DNA from: Rhynochetos jubatus
Lineage: Eukaryota; Chordata; Aves; Eurypygiformes; Rhynochetidae
Length of the DNA: 64,000 bases
Assembly: GCA_027574665.1 (NCBI GenBank)
Contig: CM050677.1
Coordinates: 744,001-808,000, forward strand
Direction of reading: 5' to 3'
In this document: one piece after another, positions 10,601 through 19,500 of the stretch
Layout of the letters: each line of letters begins with the position of its first letter
Numbering within the stretch: position 1 is the stretch's first letter
The notes under the pieces: generated by a model
Database searches by the model: none
Told to the model about the DNA's origin: nothing
Seen by the model: the letters and a program-made list of their open reading frames with translations, nothing else
Program-made: the position numbers and the translations under genes

Positions 10601-12692
10601 GGGATGGGATGGGATGGGATGGGGAGGGATGGGATGGGATGGGGAGGGATGAGATGGGATGGGGAGGGATGAGATGGGATGGGATGGGGTGGGATGGGGA
10701 TGAGGATGGGATGGAGATGGGGATGGGATGGGATGGGATGGGGAGGGATGGGATGGGATGGGGTGGGATGGGGAGGGATGAGATGGGATGGGGATGAGGA
10801 TGGGATGGAGATGGGGATGGGATGGGATGGGATGGGGAGGGATGGGATGGGATGGGATGGGGATGGGATGAGGATGAGGATGAGAATGGGGATGGGATGG
10901 GATGGGCATGGGATGGGGATGGGATGGGATGAGGATGAGGATGGGATGGGATGGGATGGGATGGGATGGGATGGGATGGGATGGGATGGGATGGGGAGGG
11001 ATGGGATGGGGATGAGGATGGGATGGAGATGGGGATGGGATGGGATGGGATGGGGAGGGATGGGATGGGATGGGGATGGGATGAGGATGAGAATGGGGAT
11101 GGGATGGGATGGGCATGGGATGGGGATGGGATGGGATGAGGATGAGGATGAGGATGGGGATGGGATGGGATGGGATGGGATGGGATGGGATGGGGAGGGC
11201 ATGGGATGGGATAGATGCTGGTTCAATGGGTGACCTCAAATCTGTAGAAGAAAATGGGGTGGTGGGAGAAACCCCAGGGACCCTAAATCTGGGCTGCAAT
11301 TGGGATGGGGTGGGCCAGCCAGCCCCGCCCCGCCCGTGCCGCCCCCCACCCCCTTACCTTGGTGCTCCCCCCGCTCCAGCTCCACGAAGGTGCTGTTGCG
11401 GCAGGCACAGGTGCAGGCGTCCCCCCCAGAGCCCAGGCAGGCCAACCGCTCCTCGCAGCACCCCGGGGGTCCCGACGGCGGCCCCCCACATGCCGGCAAG
11501 CAGGCACCCTGAGAGAGAGGGACACGTGTCACCTGCTGGACCCCCCTAGGACATGGGGACACCATGGGGACATGGGGACACAGGGACGCCATGGGGACAT
11601 GGGCACATGGTGACACAGGGATACCATGGGGATGTAGGGACCTGAGGACATGGGGTCACCATGCGGACATGGGGACACAGGGACACCATGGGGGCACAGG
11701 GGCACAGGGACACCATGGAGACACGGGCACATGGTGACACATGGGGACATAGGGACCTGAGGACGGGGGACACCATGGGGACGTAGGGACCTGAGGACAA
11801 GGGGACACCATGGGGACAAGGGCACATGGGAACATGGGGACACCATGGGGACATGGGACACAGGGACACGGGGACACCATGGGGACATGGGGACACCATG
11901 GGGACAGAGCCGCCTCATGGGTTTTGTGGATTTGAGGGGGTCAGCACCAAAATCCTGTTCCTGACCTGGGTGACCCTGTCCCCAAGGGCTTCAGGGACCC
12001 CCTGTCCCCTCCCTAGGTGCCCCTGTGGGGACGGTGGGGGGGATCTGGGTGATGGGGGGTCCAGGAGGGGTGCAAGGGCAGACTGGGATGGACTGGAGTG
12101 ACAGGGACTAACCAGGGCACACTGGCCGCTGGCTACTGGGGGCCAGGCTGCAGCTGGTGCTGGGGACACTGGGGACCATGGGCCAGCCTATACTGGGGAT
12201 ACTGGTCGCCATGGCCAGCCTATACTGGGGATACTGGTGACCCTAGCCCAGACTACACTGGGGACACCACTGACCACAACCCAGCTTATACCAAGGGATA
12301 CTGGTGACCATGGGGCAGCCGATACTGGGAATACTGGTGACCATGGGGCAGCCCATATTGGGGATACTGGTGACCCTAGCCCAGCCTATACTGGGGATAC
12401 TGGTGACCATGGAGCAGCTGATACTGGTGATCCTAGCCCAGTCTATACTGGGAATACTGGTGGCCATGGGGCAGCCCATACTGGGGATACTGGTGACCCT
12501 AGCCCAGCCTATACTGGGAACACTGGTGACCCTATCCCAGCCTATACTGGGAACACTGGTGACTGGGGCCCCGCACCCTCTCCACCCCCAGCACCCCCCC
12601 ACAATCTGCCCCAGGGCCACCCCCCACCCGCCCCCCCGGGGCCTCATCCTGCCCCGTCCCCGTCCTACCCCGGGCAGCGCCGCCGGCTCCAT
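7614..12692 (-). CDS. NKPD1: NKPD1, KAP-family P-loop NTPase domain protein
   Basis: Four exons read cleanly: 12669-12692 (start MEPAALPG), 11358-11508 (Cys-rich), 10210-10341, and 7614-9253 with most of the protein; 648 residues, TGA at 7614-7616. The KAP NTPase family is a group of membrane-associated P-loop proteins; vertebrate NKPD1 function is poorly known (linked to sphingolipid traits in human). Exon 3 carries a degenerate Walker A region, GFYAPCGHRLYSLLDKV, without the usual GKS/T lysine. Exon 4 has the KAP hallmark FIRFSAWQYAGCDKLWAGLV, two hydrophobic membrane segments (around LLLALWYLAFY and GGLLLLLAAGLAVLLVALL) and a Walker B-like FILAVDPSVIVPCLE. The start is chosen because it sits about 55 bases below a TATA box and splices in frame; an upstream ATG at 12714 is out of frame. 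Introns 2 and 3 carry the GGGAT arrays. Confidence 0.92.
9356..10030 (+). repeat. GGGAT/GGGATT pentamer-hexamer array, NKPD1 intron 3
   Basis: About 675 bases are built almost only of GGGAT, GGGATT, GGGAATG and GGGTGG steps. The G-rich strand is the plus strand, which is the template strand of NKPD1. Runs of GGG separated by AT fit the intramolecular G-quadruplex pattern. The array has no stops in several frames, so long spurious reading frames cross it. Confidence 0.95.
10555..11215 (+). repeat. Second GGGAT array, NKPD1 intron 2
   Basis: About 660 bases of GGGAT units with GAGGAT and GAGAT variants. A higher-order unit is visible: a block containing GGGATGAGGATGAG and GGGCATGGG recurs near 10860-10935 and again near 11075-11155, so the array grew by duplication of longer segments. 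It is separated from the first array by exon 3 and its flanks. Confidence 0.95.
11540..11915 (+). repeat. GGGGACACCATGGGGACAT minisatellite
   Basis: Imperfect copies of GGGACACCATGGGGACATG with GGGACCTGAGGACA variants fill the start of NKPD1 intron 1. No coding potential is supported; open frames through it are repeat artefacts. Confidence 0.85.
12160..12560 (+). repeat. ~36-bp minisatellite, NKPD1 intron 1
   Basis: About eleven copies of a unit containing GGGGATACTGGTGACC and CCAGCCTATACT. Units are close to multiples of three, which keeps frames open on both strands. Confidence 0.85.
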
Positions 12693-12741
12693 CCCCGCCT
12701 GCCTCCGGCCACATCGGTGCCTGGCGCCGGCTCCCGGCGCA

Positions 12742-12748
12742 TTTATAC
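12742..12748 (-). promoter_or_regulatory. NKPD1: NKPD1 TATA box
   Basis: The minus strand reads TATAAAT here, in the context CCGTATAAATGCGCC. A start site 25-30 bases downstream would fall near 12715, just above the chosen ATG at 12692. A TGAGTCA (AP-1 type) motif lies upstream at about 12845. This is the only clear TATA promoter seen in the window; the others are CpG-island type, which suggests restricted expression for NKPD1. The start site itself is inferred. Confidence 0.6.
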
Positions 12749-12889
12749 GGGGTCAGGATCCGGCCCTGCCACGGCCCGGCCAGGGAGGAAATAATTAGGT
12801 GTGGATGGGGCAGAAATTCCGGCTGCACCAGCGGGAGCTTGTACTGAGTCAGGGCCCAGCAATGCCTGGCCAGATCCAGCCCCACAGAG

Positions 12890-13830
12890 GGACCGGGGTG
12901 TGGGGCAGGATGGGGAGACGGGGCTGGGGAGGGGTGAAGGGGGCGTGGGGGACATGGGAGACAGAGGGGACATGGGGTGCAGGTGACATGGGGGGGATGT
13001 GGGGGACAGGGGGGACAGGGTGGGCAGAAGGGACATGGGGGGATGCAGGGACGGGGGGACAGGGCGAGGCAGGGACAGGGAGTGACATCAGGGATGCGGG
13101 GAACAGGGGGGTGGGGGGATGGGGGGGACGTGGGAGACATGAGGGGTGGGGGGGCAGAGGGACCCCTGTTGGGCAGGACCAGGAGCCAGCTGCCATGGGC
13201 AGAGCTGAGGGGACAGCCACTGCCCGTGACACCGCCGTGACACCGCTGTGACACCGCCGCTTCCTGTGGCCGGTGGCTGCTGCCAGAGGAACCTGCTGGC
13301 CCAAGCGCTGATGGCATCTGCTGGCCACCAGCACTGGTGACACCGGCTGGCCACCAAGCCTGCCACCGAAAGTGGGGGTTTCCACCCCAAAACCAGCTCC
13401 GACCGGATCTGTTTGGGGGACGTGGGGGACACCAGGGACGTGGAGGGCACAGAAGACACTGGAGGGACAGGGATCAGGGACGTGGGGACAAGGAGGGCAC
13501 AAGGGGCGCACAGGGGACAGGGGGAACATGGGGACACAGAGGACATGAGGGTAGGGACAGGGGGACAAGGGGACAAGGATTCAGGGACAGGGGGACACAG
13601 GGACATGTGGGACATGGGGGATGCAGGGACAGGGACACAGGACATGGGGGACATGGGGGGCAAGGGGACAAGGATGCAGGGACAGAGGGGGACAGGGGAC
13701 ACAGGGGGACAGGGGACATGGGGGATACAGGGACAGGGGGACATGGGACACAGGGACACGGGGGACACGGGGGATGTGGGGGTGGAGGAACACGGGGACA
13801 CAGGGTCTGTGGGGCTGTGACGGGACGGAT
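12890..13830 (+). repeat. GGGGACA-type degenerate minisatellite
   Basis: Two blocks (12890-13150 and 13420-13830) of GGGGACAGGG, GGGACATGGGGG and GACACAGGG units flank about 250 bases of more complex sequence (13170-13420). No exon was recognised in the complex part. Confidence 0.75.
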
Positions 13831-13839
13831 CCTGTGTGG

Positions 13840-14510
13840 GGGCGGGTGGCAGCGGTGGCATTTCCTCGCGGTGGCCTTGGCACCTGTGAAGGGCTGAGCA
13901 GACGCCGGTGTCACCAGGAGCCGTGACCCGTGTCCCCTCGCGTCCCTCTGTCCCAGCCCCCCCAGCCCCACAGGGGACAGCGCAACAGGGCGTCCCGGCA
14001 GGTCCCCATGGGGCACGACGGGGACATGAAAGTGAGAGTGAGAGAGGACAAAGGTCACTGACCGCATCCACCTGCCCGATGCCAGGACCACCAGCACCCA
14101 GGGACCCCCCACCCAGGGACCCCCCACCCAGCAGTCACCATGAACTCCCAGCCCCCACCATTGGAGGGTGGGGCCTTATGGGGTCTGTGAGGCTGGGGTG
14201 GGGCATGTGGCACCAGAGGGGCCATATGGGGCCAGGAGAGCCTATGGGGCCAAGGGGGACCCTATGGGACCCGGGGTACTCTATGGGGCCAAGGGTACGC
14301 TATGGGGCTGGGGGTTGCCATATGCAGCTGGAGGGTCTATATGGGGTTGGGGGGGCCTATATAGAGGGGGGGTGCTGTATGGGGTCTATAGGCAGCCAAG
14401 GGAGCCGTCTGGGGCTGGGAGGGGTGCGGGGGGGACAGCAGTGGCCTCTGGGCCTGGTGTGACCCCGGGGCCACCGCGTCCCCCCACCCCGTCCCCACCC
14501 ATGCAGAGCC
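13840..14510. other. Intergenic stretch without a recognised gene
   Basis: The sequence holds short GGGACCCCCCACCCA and CTATGGGGCC repeats. One ATG at 14140 in a good initiation context (GTCACCATGA) opens a nine-codon stretch, MNSQPPPLE, running into GGTGGGG, which resembles the very short first coding exon of many galectins and lies 1.1 kb above galectin-like exons. That link is speculative. Confidence 0.3.
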
Positions 14511-14519
14511 ATGCTCCTG

Positions 14520-15275
14520 GGTGCATCACCCCGCTGTCCCCACTGTCCTCTCTGTCCCCATGTCCCTGCTGTCCCCATGGTCCCCATGTCCCAGCTGTCC
14601 CCACTGTCCCCATGTCCCTGCTGTCCCCATGTCCCTGCTGTCCCCACTGTCCCCATGTCCCCGCTGTCCCCACTGTCCCCATGTCAAAGCTGTCCCCATG
14701 TCCCTGCTGTCCCCATGTCCCCACTGTTCCCATGTCCCCTTGTCCTCATGTCCCCATGTCCCCATGTCCCACCTGTCCCCATGTCCCCGCTGTCCCCATA
14801 TCCCTGCTGTCCCCATGTCCCCATGTCCCACCTGTCCCCTTGTCCTCACTGTCCCCCTGTCCCTGCTGTCCCAGCTGTCCCCATGTCCCTGCTGTCCCCA
14901 TGTCCCAGCTCTCCCCATGTCCCCTTGTCCTCATGTCCCCATGTCCCCATGTCCCACCTGTCCCCATGTCCCCGCTGTCCCCATATCCCTGCTATCCCCA
15001 TGTCCCCATGTCCCACCTGTCCCCTTGTCCTCACTGTCCCCCTGTCCCTGCTGTCCCAGCTGTCCCCATGTCCCTGCTGTCCCCATGTCCCAGCTCTCCC
15101 CATGTCCCCTTGTCCCCATGTCCCCATGTCCCTGCTGTCCCCATGTCCCCACTGTCCCCTTGTCCCTGCTGTCCCAGCTGTCCCCATGTCCCTGCTGTCC
15201 CCATGTCCCCATGTCCCTGCTGTACCCATGTCCCCTCTGTCCCCCTGTCCCCATGTCCTCATGTCCCCACGTCCC
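14520..15275 (+). repeat. CTGTCCCCATGTCCC minisatellite
   Basis: Roughly 750 bases of CCCTGCTGTCCCCATGTCC units with CCACCTGTCCCC and CAGCTCTCCCC variants. A block of about 220 bases is duplicated within it: the stretch from about 14735 reappears near 14930. It abuts a galectin-like exon at 15281 and may have replaced the start of that exon. Confidence 0.9.
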
Positions 15276-15280
15276 CGCAG

Positions 15281-15399
15281 GTGTCAGTGAACTGGTGGCA
15301 CATGCTGAGTTCCTTCACCGGGTGCCACTCACCAGTGTCCAGGCCCTCCAGGCCACCAGTGATGTCACCCTCCCTGTGTCACCTTCCCCAGCCCTGTGA
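15281..15399 (+). pseudogene. Galectin-like C-terminal exon fragment
   Basis: After a CCCCGCAG acceptor, the second frame reads AEFLHRVPLTSVQALQAT and then SDVTL, ending at TGA 15397-15399. This matches the last exon of vertebrate galectins, where the strand pattern H(L/V)xEFxHRxPLxxVxALxVxGDVxL closes the carbohydrate-recognition domain. The usual front of that exon (FxVxVNG) is missing; the sequence directly upstream is minisatellite. It could be the end of a prototype galectin, or the end of the first domain of a two-domain galectin, since GTGAGC at 15396 is also a possible donor. Whether it is expressed is unknown. Confidence 0.6.
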
Positions 15400-15618
15400 G
15401 CACCCCCAGCCCCCCCCCCAGGTGCTGCCCCTGGGCAGCGACCCCCAGGGGTTGGGGACATCCAGGGGTTGGGACTATCAGGGGGGATTAGTGACATCCA
15501 TGGGGATGGGGACCTCTGCCGGGGGGGGGGGGGTGGTGGGATCCTGGGCAGCTGGGGACATGCAGGGGGGGTTGGGGACATCCATGGGCCAGGGGACATG
15601 TGGGGGGGGTGTCAGCAG

Positions 15619-15731
15619 CGGGTGACGTGCCCGCGCCACGGTGGCCCCGTCCCCAGCTCCGTGTCCCTCTGCTGCCCCAGCACGTGGCTGCAGGGGTCGG
15701 GGCACCGGCACTGCCACCCCCAGGGACACCC
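15619..15731 (+). other. Candidate exon between galectin-like pieces
   Basis: The stretch is bounded by a CAGCAG acceptor and a CACCC/GTGAGC donor. One open frame is Cys/His-rich (RVTCPRHGGPVPSSV, then LCCPSTWLQG). It could be a linker exon of a two-domain galectin or chance sequence; I do not recognise a family. Confidence 0.25.
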
Positions 15732-15976
15732 GTGAGCCGGGGGGGGCTCAGGGTGCTGGGGCACAGGGGGTTCTGTGGGTGCAGGTGGGTGCAGCGGTGC
15801 CTGCGAGCACCCATGGGTGGGTGCATGGGGGCACCTCGGTTCTCCCACCCCCCCCGCGGCACTCAGCACCCAGCAGGCTCAGGTGGGGGCACCCATGGGT
15901 GACAGGGCTGACCCGGGGCCCGCCAGCAGCCCGGTGAGCAGGGGGTGACGCGGAGGGGTGGCGGGTGTCCCCGCAG

Positions 15977-16068
15977 CGGGTCCCCTGCCACGTGGCACTG
16001 AGCAAGGGGCTCTGGGGCCCGGCCCAGCCCATCGCCATTGTGGGCACCGTCCGCCCCAGCGCCAACGG
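15977..16068 (+). pseudogene. Galectin-like second exon
   Basis: This 92-base exon lies between a CCCCGCAG acceptor and AACGG/GTCAGG donor. It reads [20 protein letters not shown] followed by [11 protein letters not shown]. That is the galectin exon-2 pattern VPxxxxLxxGLxPGxxIxIxGxVxPxAxR, and the exon breaks where galectin exon 2 normally ends, just before the FxVNL strand. The exon itself is undamaged. Its partner exon at 16192 is incomplete, so the locus as given does not encode a full domain. Confidence 0.65.
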
Positions 16069-16191
16069 GTCAGGGTGCCGGGGGTCAAGGTGCTGTGGGA
16101 TGGGGGTGTCGGGGGGGCCCAGGGCTGGGTACGGGGGGCTGGGGGCTGGGGGCAGGGCTGGGGGCTGGACGGGCACCCCGGGCACCCCCAG

Positions 16192-16299
16192 CCTGCGCGG
16201 GGCCGTGCTGGCGCGCAACGCCCAGCAGCGTGGGGGCTGGGCCCCGAGGAGCGGCACCCCACCCGCGCCATGCCCATCCTGCGCGGGCAGCCCTGCCAT
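16192..16299 (+). pseudogene. Galectin-like third exon, truncated and frameshifted
   Basis: One frame reads [13 protein letters not shown]; from about 16240 the next frame reads [18 protein letters not shown], then a CAT/GTGAGC donor. Joined, these give the galectin sugar-binding signature W-G-x-E-x-R and the MPF-x-x-GQPF strand. A single base missing in the run at 16238-16243 (GGCTGGGCCCC) breaks the frame. The front of the exon, normally FxVxLxxG...HFNPR with the histidine, asparagine and arginine that bind galactose, is absent; G-rich sequence stands in its place. This is either a pseudogene or a stretch damaged in sequencing. Confidence 0.65.
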
Positions 16300-16321
16300 G
16301 TGAGCCCGCCTGGGCCCGGGC

Positions 16322-16870
16322 CTGGGCCTGGGCCTGCTCCCGCTCGTGTTCCCGCTCATGCTCCCGCTCTTGTTCCCGCTCCTGCTCCCGCTCCTGCTCC
16401 TGTTCCCACTCCCGCTCTTGTTCCCGCTCCTGCTCCCGCTCTTGTTCCCGCTCCTGCTCCTGCTCCCGCTCCTGCTCCTGCTCCTGTTCCCGATCCTGTT
16501 CCCACTCCTGCTCCTGGTCCTGCTCCTGTTCCCGCTCCTGCTCCCGCTCCTGCTCCTGCTCCTGCTCCTGTTCCCGATCCTGTTCCCACTCCTGCTCCTG
16601 GTCCTGCTCCTGTTCCCGCTCCTGCTCCTGCTCCCGCTCCCGCTCTTGTTCCCGCTCCTGCTCCCGCTCCTGCTCCCGCTCCCGCTCCTGCTCCTGTTCC
16701 TGTTCCCGATCCTGTTCCCACTCCTGCTTCTGGTCCTGCTCCTGTTCCTGCTCCCGCTCCCGCTCCCGCTCGTGTTCCCGCTCCTGCTCCCGTTCCCGCT
16801 CCCGCTCCCGTTCCTACCCCCGCTCCTGATCCTGATCCTGTTCCCGTTCCTGCTCCTGCTCCTGGCTTAG
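16322..16870 (+). repeat. CTCCTG/CTCCCG hexamer array
   Basis: About 550 bases of GCTCCT, GCTCCC and GTTCCC hexamers, with CTCCTGGTCCTGCTCCTG higher-order blocks. The array is polypyrimidine-rich on the plus strand, hence a polypurine tract on the other strand. It is open in several frames (poly Ala-Pro, Cys-Ser or Leu-Pro), which explains the long false reading frames. The repeat decays into degenerate copies up to about 17240. Confidence 0.92.
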
Positions 16871-17284
16871 CCCTGCTCTTGTGCCTGAGCCTGGTCCCAG
16901 ACCTGGTCCCGGTGCTGGTCCCGGTGCTGGTCCCTGTCCAGGTGCCGGTCCCTGTCCCGGTGACAGTACTGGCTGCAACCCTGCTCCTGGTCTGAGCTGT
17001 GGTCCCAGCCCTGGTGCTGGCTGCAGTCCTGGTCTTAGACCTCGGTCTGGCCCTTGGTCTGGTGCCAGTCCAGTCCGGGTTCTGGTCCTGGACACGGTGC
17101 CGGTCCAGTCTGGGTTCTGGTCCTGGACACGGTCCCAGTCCCAGTCCGGATTCTGGTCCTGGACACGGTCCCAGTCCCAGTCCGGGTTCTGGTCCTGGAC
17201 ACAGCTCCGGCCCTGGGCCCGGCCCTGGCTGAGATCCTGGTCCCGGTCTGGAATACGGCCATGGTCATCTCTGGGTGTGACTGA

Positions 17285-17540
17285 TGGGGAGGGGGCAAGG
17301 GAGGGCTGGGGACAGCAGCAGGGGGGGCTGGGGACAGGGCTGGGGACAGGGCTGGGGACAGCAGCAGGGGACAGCAGCAGGGGGGGCTGGGGACAGGGCT
17401 GGGGACAGGGCTGGGGACAGCAGCAGGGGACAGCAGCAGGGGACAGCAGCAGGGGGGCTGGGGACAGGGCTGGGGACAGCAGCAGGGGACAGCAGCAGGG
17501 GGGCTGGGGACAGGGCTGGGGACAGGGACAGGGATGTCCC
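17285..17540 (+). repeat. GGGGACAGCAGCAG / GGGGACAGGGCTG repeat
   Basis: Units GGGGACAGCAGCAG and GGGGACAGGGCTG alternate in about 250 bases directly upstream of the BLOC1S3 CpG island. No coding potential. Confidence 0.9.
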
Positions 17541-17794
17541 TGGGCAGGGCCCCCCCGGCCCGGCCCGCCTCGGTCCCTCTGTCCCCGGGAAGTGCCACCG
17601 TCCTGCGGCCCCCCCGGGGTCCCGGTTACACCGGCCGCCCACACTCGCTGTGTCCCCCCGTGCCCGGGGCGGGGGGGACAGGGGGGCCCCGGGGGGGGAC
17701 AGGGGACACCAGTCACCCCCCCGCCAGCGCCCCCCGCGGCAGCTCTCTCTCTCTCCCGCCGCCAGGGGGCAGAGCGCACCCTACGCACTGCTGC

Positions 17795-17936
17795 CCGCTC
17801 CGCGCATGCGCGCCCCGCTGTCAGCGCCCGGGCCGCCATGCTGAATGAGGGCGCTTCCGGGTGGGGGCCGCGGGCGCCACGTGACGCGGCGCTCGCACGG
17901 GTCCCCCGTCATGTGACTTGCGGCGGCGCCGGGAGG
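17795..17936 (+). promoter_or_regulatory. BLOC1S3: BLOC1S3 CpG-island promoter and noncoding first exon
   Basis: CGCGCATGCGCG at 17801-17812 is a perfect NRF1 palindrome. CACGTGAC at 17878-17885 and TCATGTGAC at 17909-17917 are E-boxes of the TFEB/MITF/USF type. The likely first exon ends at GGGAGGAG/GTGGGA (17936), and the intron ends at CCCCCCTAG just before the coding exon. An ATG at 17838 would open an upstream frame out of phase with BLOC1S3, if the transcript starts above it. The start site is inferred. Confidence 0.55.
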
Positions 17937-18237
17937 AGGTGGGAGATCGCGGGGGGGCAGGGCCTGAGGGGCCGGGGTCCCCGGGGGTTGGGGCGGCGGG
18001 GCCCTGCGCGGGGGGCGCTGGGGATCCCCGTGGGGCCGGGGATTGGGGCCGGGAGGCTCCGGGGTCGCCCTGGGGCTCGGGGTTGGGGGCGTTGGGGAAC
18101 CCTGGGGTTCCCCGGTGGGGGCTGAGTGCGGGGGAGGGGGCAGACACTCCGCAGGACCCCGGAGAGCCCCCCCACCCCCGCGCTGGTGCCACCGGGGCCG
18201 CGCTGCCCCACTGACCCCCCCCGGTCCCCCCTAGGCC

Positions 18238-18732
18238 ATGGCCGCCCCCCTCCCCCCCAGGGTGGTGCCGGGCGAAGCCTCCGAGAGCGACTCGGAGCCG
18301 GAGCTGGCGGGGGGGGCGGCCGGGGGGGCCCCCGGGGCCGGGCTGAAGGTACCGGGCGAAGCCTCCGAGACTGAAGACGAGGAGGAGGAGGAGGAGGAGA
18401 GCGCGAAGACCCCCCCGGTGCTGGCGGAGGAGCCGGCGGCGGTTTGGGGGGGCGCCCGGGGGGGCCCCTCGCTGCTGCAGCAGCGGCTGCGGGAGGGTTC
18501 GGGGCGGCTGCGGGGGGCGGCCGGCAGCGCCCTGCGGCAAAGCTACGGCCGCGCCGCCCGGCGACTTGGGGGGCTGGGGGGGGCCCTGGGCCGGGCGCAG
18601 GCGACGGCCGCCGCCGCCGCTCACTGCCTGCGCGTGGCTCGCCGCGACCTGCGCGCCGTGGCCGCCGCCGTCGACATCGTCACCGCCTGCCGCCTCCTGC
18701 CCGACATCCGCGGGCAGCTGCCGGCCTCCTGA
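18238..18732 (+). CDS. BLOC1S3: BLOC1S3, BLOC-1 complex subunit 3
   Basis: This single coding exon gives 164 residues. BLOC1S3 (reduced pigmentation homologue; HPS8 gene in human) is a subunit of BLOC-1, which acts on endosomes in the making of lysosome-related organelles such as melanosomes and platelet dense granules. The N-terminal part has two acidic repeats, VPGEASESDSEPE and VPGEASETEDEEEEE, matching the paired VxGEAxETDSE motifs of the family. A C-terminal helical region (about residues 75-158) contains SLLQQRLREGSGRLRGAA and ends VTACRLLPDIRGQLP, the best conserved family motif. It is shorter than the human protein (about 200 residues), mainly in the N-terminal linker and the tail. 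Upstream TAG/GCCATGG suggests an intron in the 5' UTR. Confidence 0.95.
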   Translation: MAAPLPPRVVPGEASESDSEPELAGGAAGGAPGAGLKVPGEASETEDEEEEEEESAKTPPVLAEEPAAVWGGARGGPSLLQQRLREGSGRLRGAAGSALRQSYGRAARRLGGLGGALGRAQATAAAAAHCLRVARRDLRAVAAAVDIVTACRLLPDIRGQLPAS

Positions 18733-19062
18733 CGTCACCGACAGCCTCCTGACGTCACCGACAGCCTGGTGGCGTCACCGGCCCCCTCGTGGCATCGTCG
18801 CCGCAGCAGCACCGTCGCCCAGTCGTGGCCGCGGCACCCTGTGCTGTCCCCAGCGACCTCCGTGCCATGGCGGCATCGTCACCGGCGCAGCCGCGGTGGC
18901 ACTGGATGGTGGCTGCAGCACAGGGACCGCCTGGCCCCCCGGACTGGTGACAAAGTGGCCGGTGGCCTCGTGGCCGGCTGTCACTGTCACCAAACTGTGG
19001 CCCCAGGCCAGCTCCAGCCACCGCTGTCCCCACATGCCACCGCTGTGCGTGACGAGGAGCTG

Positions 19063-19068
19063 AATAAA
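19063..19068 (+). terminator. BLOC1S3: BLOC1S3 poly(A) signal
   Basis: AATAAA in the context GCTGAATAAAGACC, about 330 bases below the stop codon. The 3' UTR between contains short GACGTCACCGACAGCCT repeats right after the stop (18731-18770), including two exact TGACGTCA cAMP-response-type octamers. Confidence 0.8.
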
Positions 19069-19396
19069 GACCAGGCAGTGGCACAGCCACAGCAGGGAGC
19101 TTGGCCAGCGCCGTGGGGACAGCTGTGTCACCGGGGGGGGTGTGTGTGAAAGGAACACCCCGGGGTGTTGGGCCACGGTTGGGGAGGGGGGACATGGGTG
19201 CAGCTGTCACACCCTGGCAGCCCAGGGGACAGGACTGTGGTAGCCTGGGCTATGTCCTGTGTCCCCACGCCCTGAGACTGTCCCCTGCTGGCCCCCCCAC
19301 CTTGGTGTCCTCCCCCGCCAGCAGCAGGGGACAGTGATGGGGGGACACACAGGGCCTCACCCCCGAGGAGCAGGACACGCTCTGGGGCCACATGGG

Positions 19397-19402
19397 TTTA
19401 TT
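19397..19402 (-). terminator. CCDC61: CCDC61 poly(A) signal
   Basis: TTTATT on the plus strand is AATAAA on the minus strand, about 100 bases below the CCDC61 stop. It gives CCDC61 a short 3' UTR, convergent with BLOC1S3. Confidence 0.75.
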
Positions 19403-19500
19403 GGTGGGGGGTGTGACACACCCCACACCAGTGCTGTCATCCCTGGGGACACAGGGAGGGGAGAGGGTCCCCACAGGGGTCATGGGGGTCACGGGGGGGG

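Noticed and set aside
6871-11299. Very long minus-strand frames (834 and 1151 codons) across NKPD1.
   Set aside because: They read through the GGGAT arrays (HPIPSPS text) and shadow real exons in wrong frames. Only the four spliced exons fit the family.
16322-17280. Possible Pro/Ala-rich or Cys/Ser-rich structural protein.
   Set aside because: The hexamer repeat is open in several frames at once, which indicates simple sequence rather than a gene.
12800-17800. TRAPPC6A, expected between NKPD1 and BLOC1S3 from human order.
   Set aside because: No frame shows the TRAPPC6 signatures I know; the only gene-like pieces in the gap are galectin-like.
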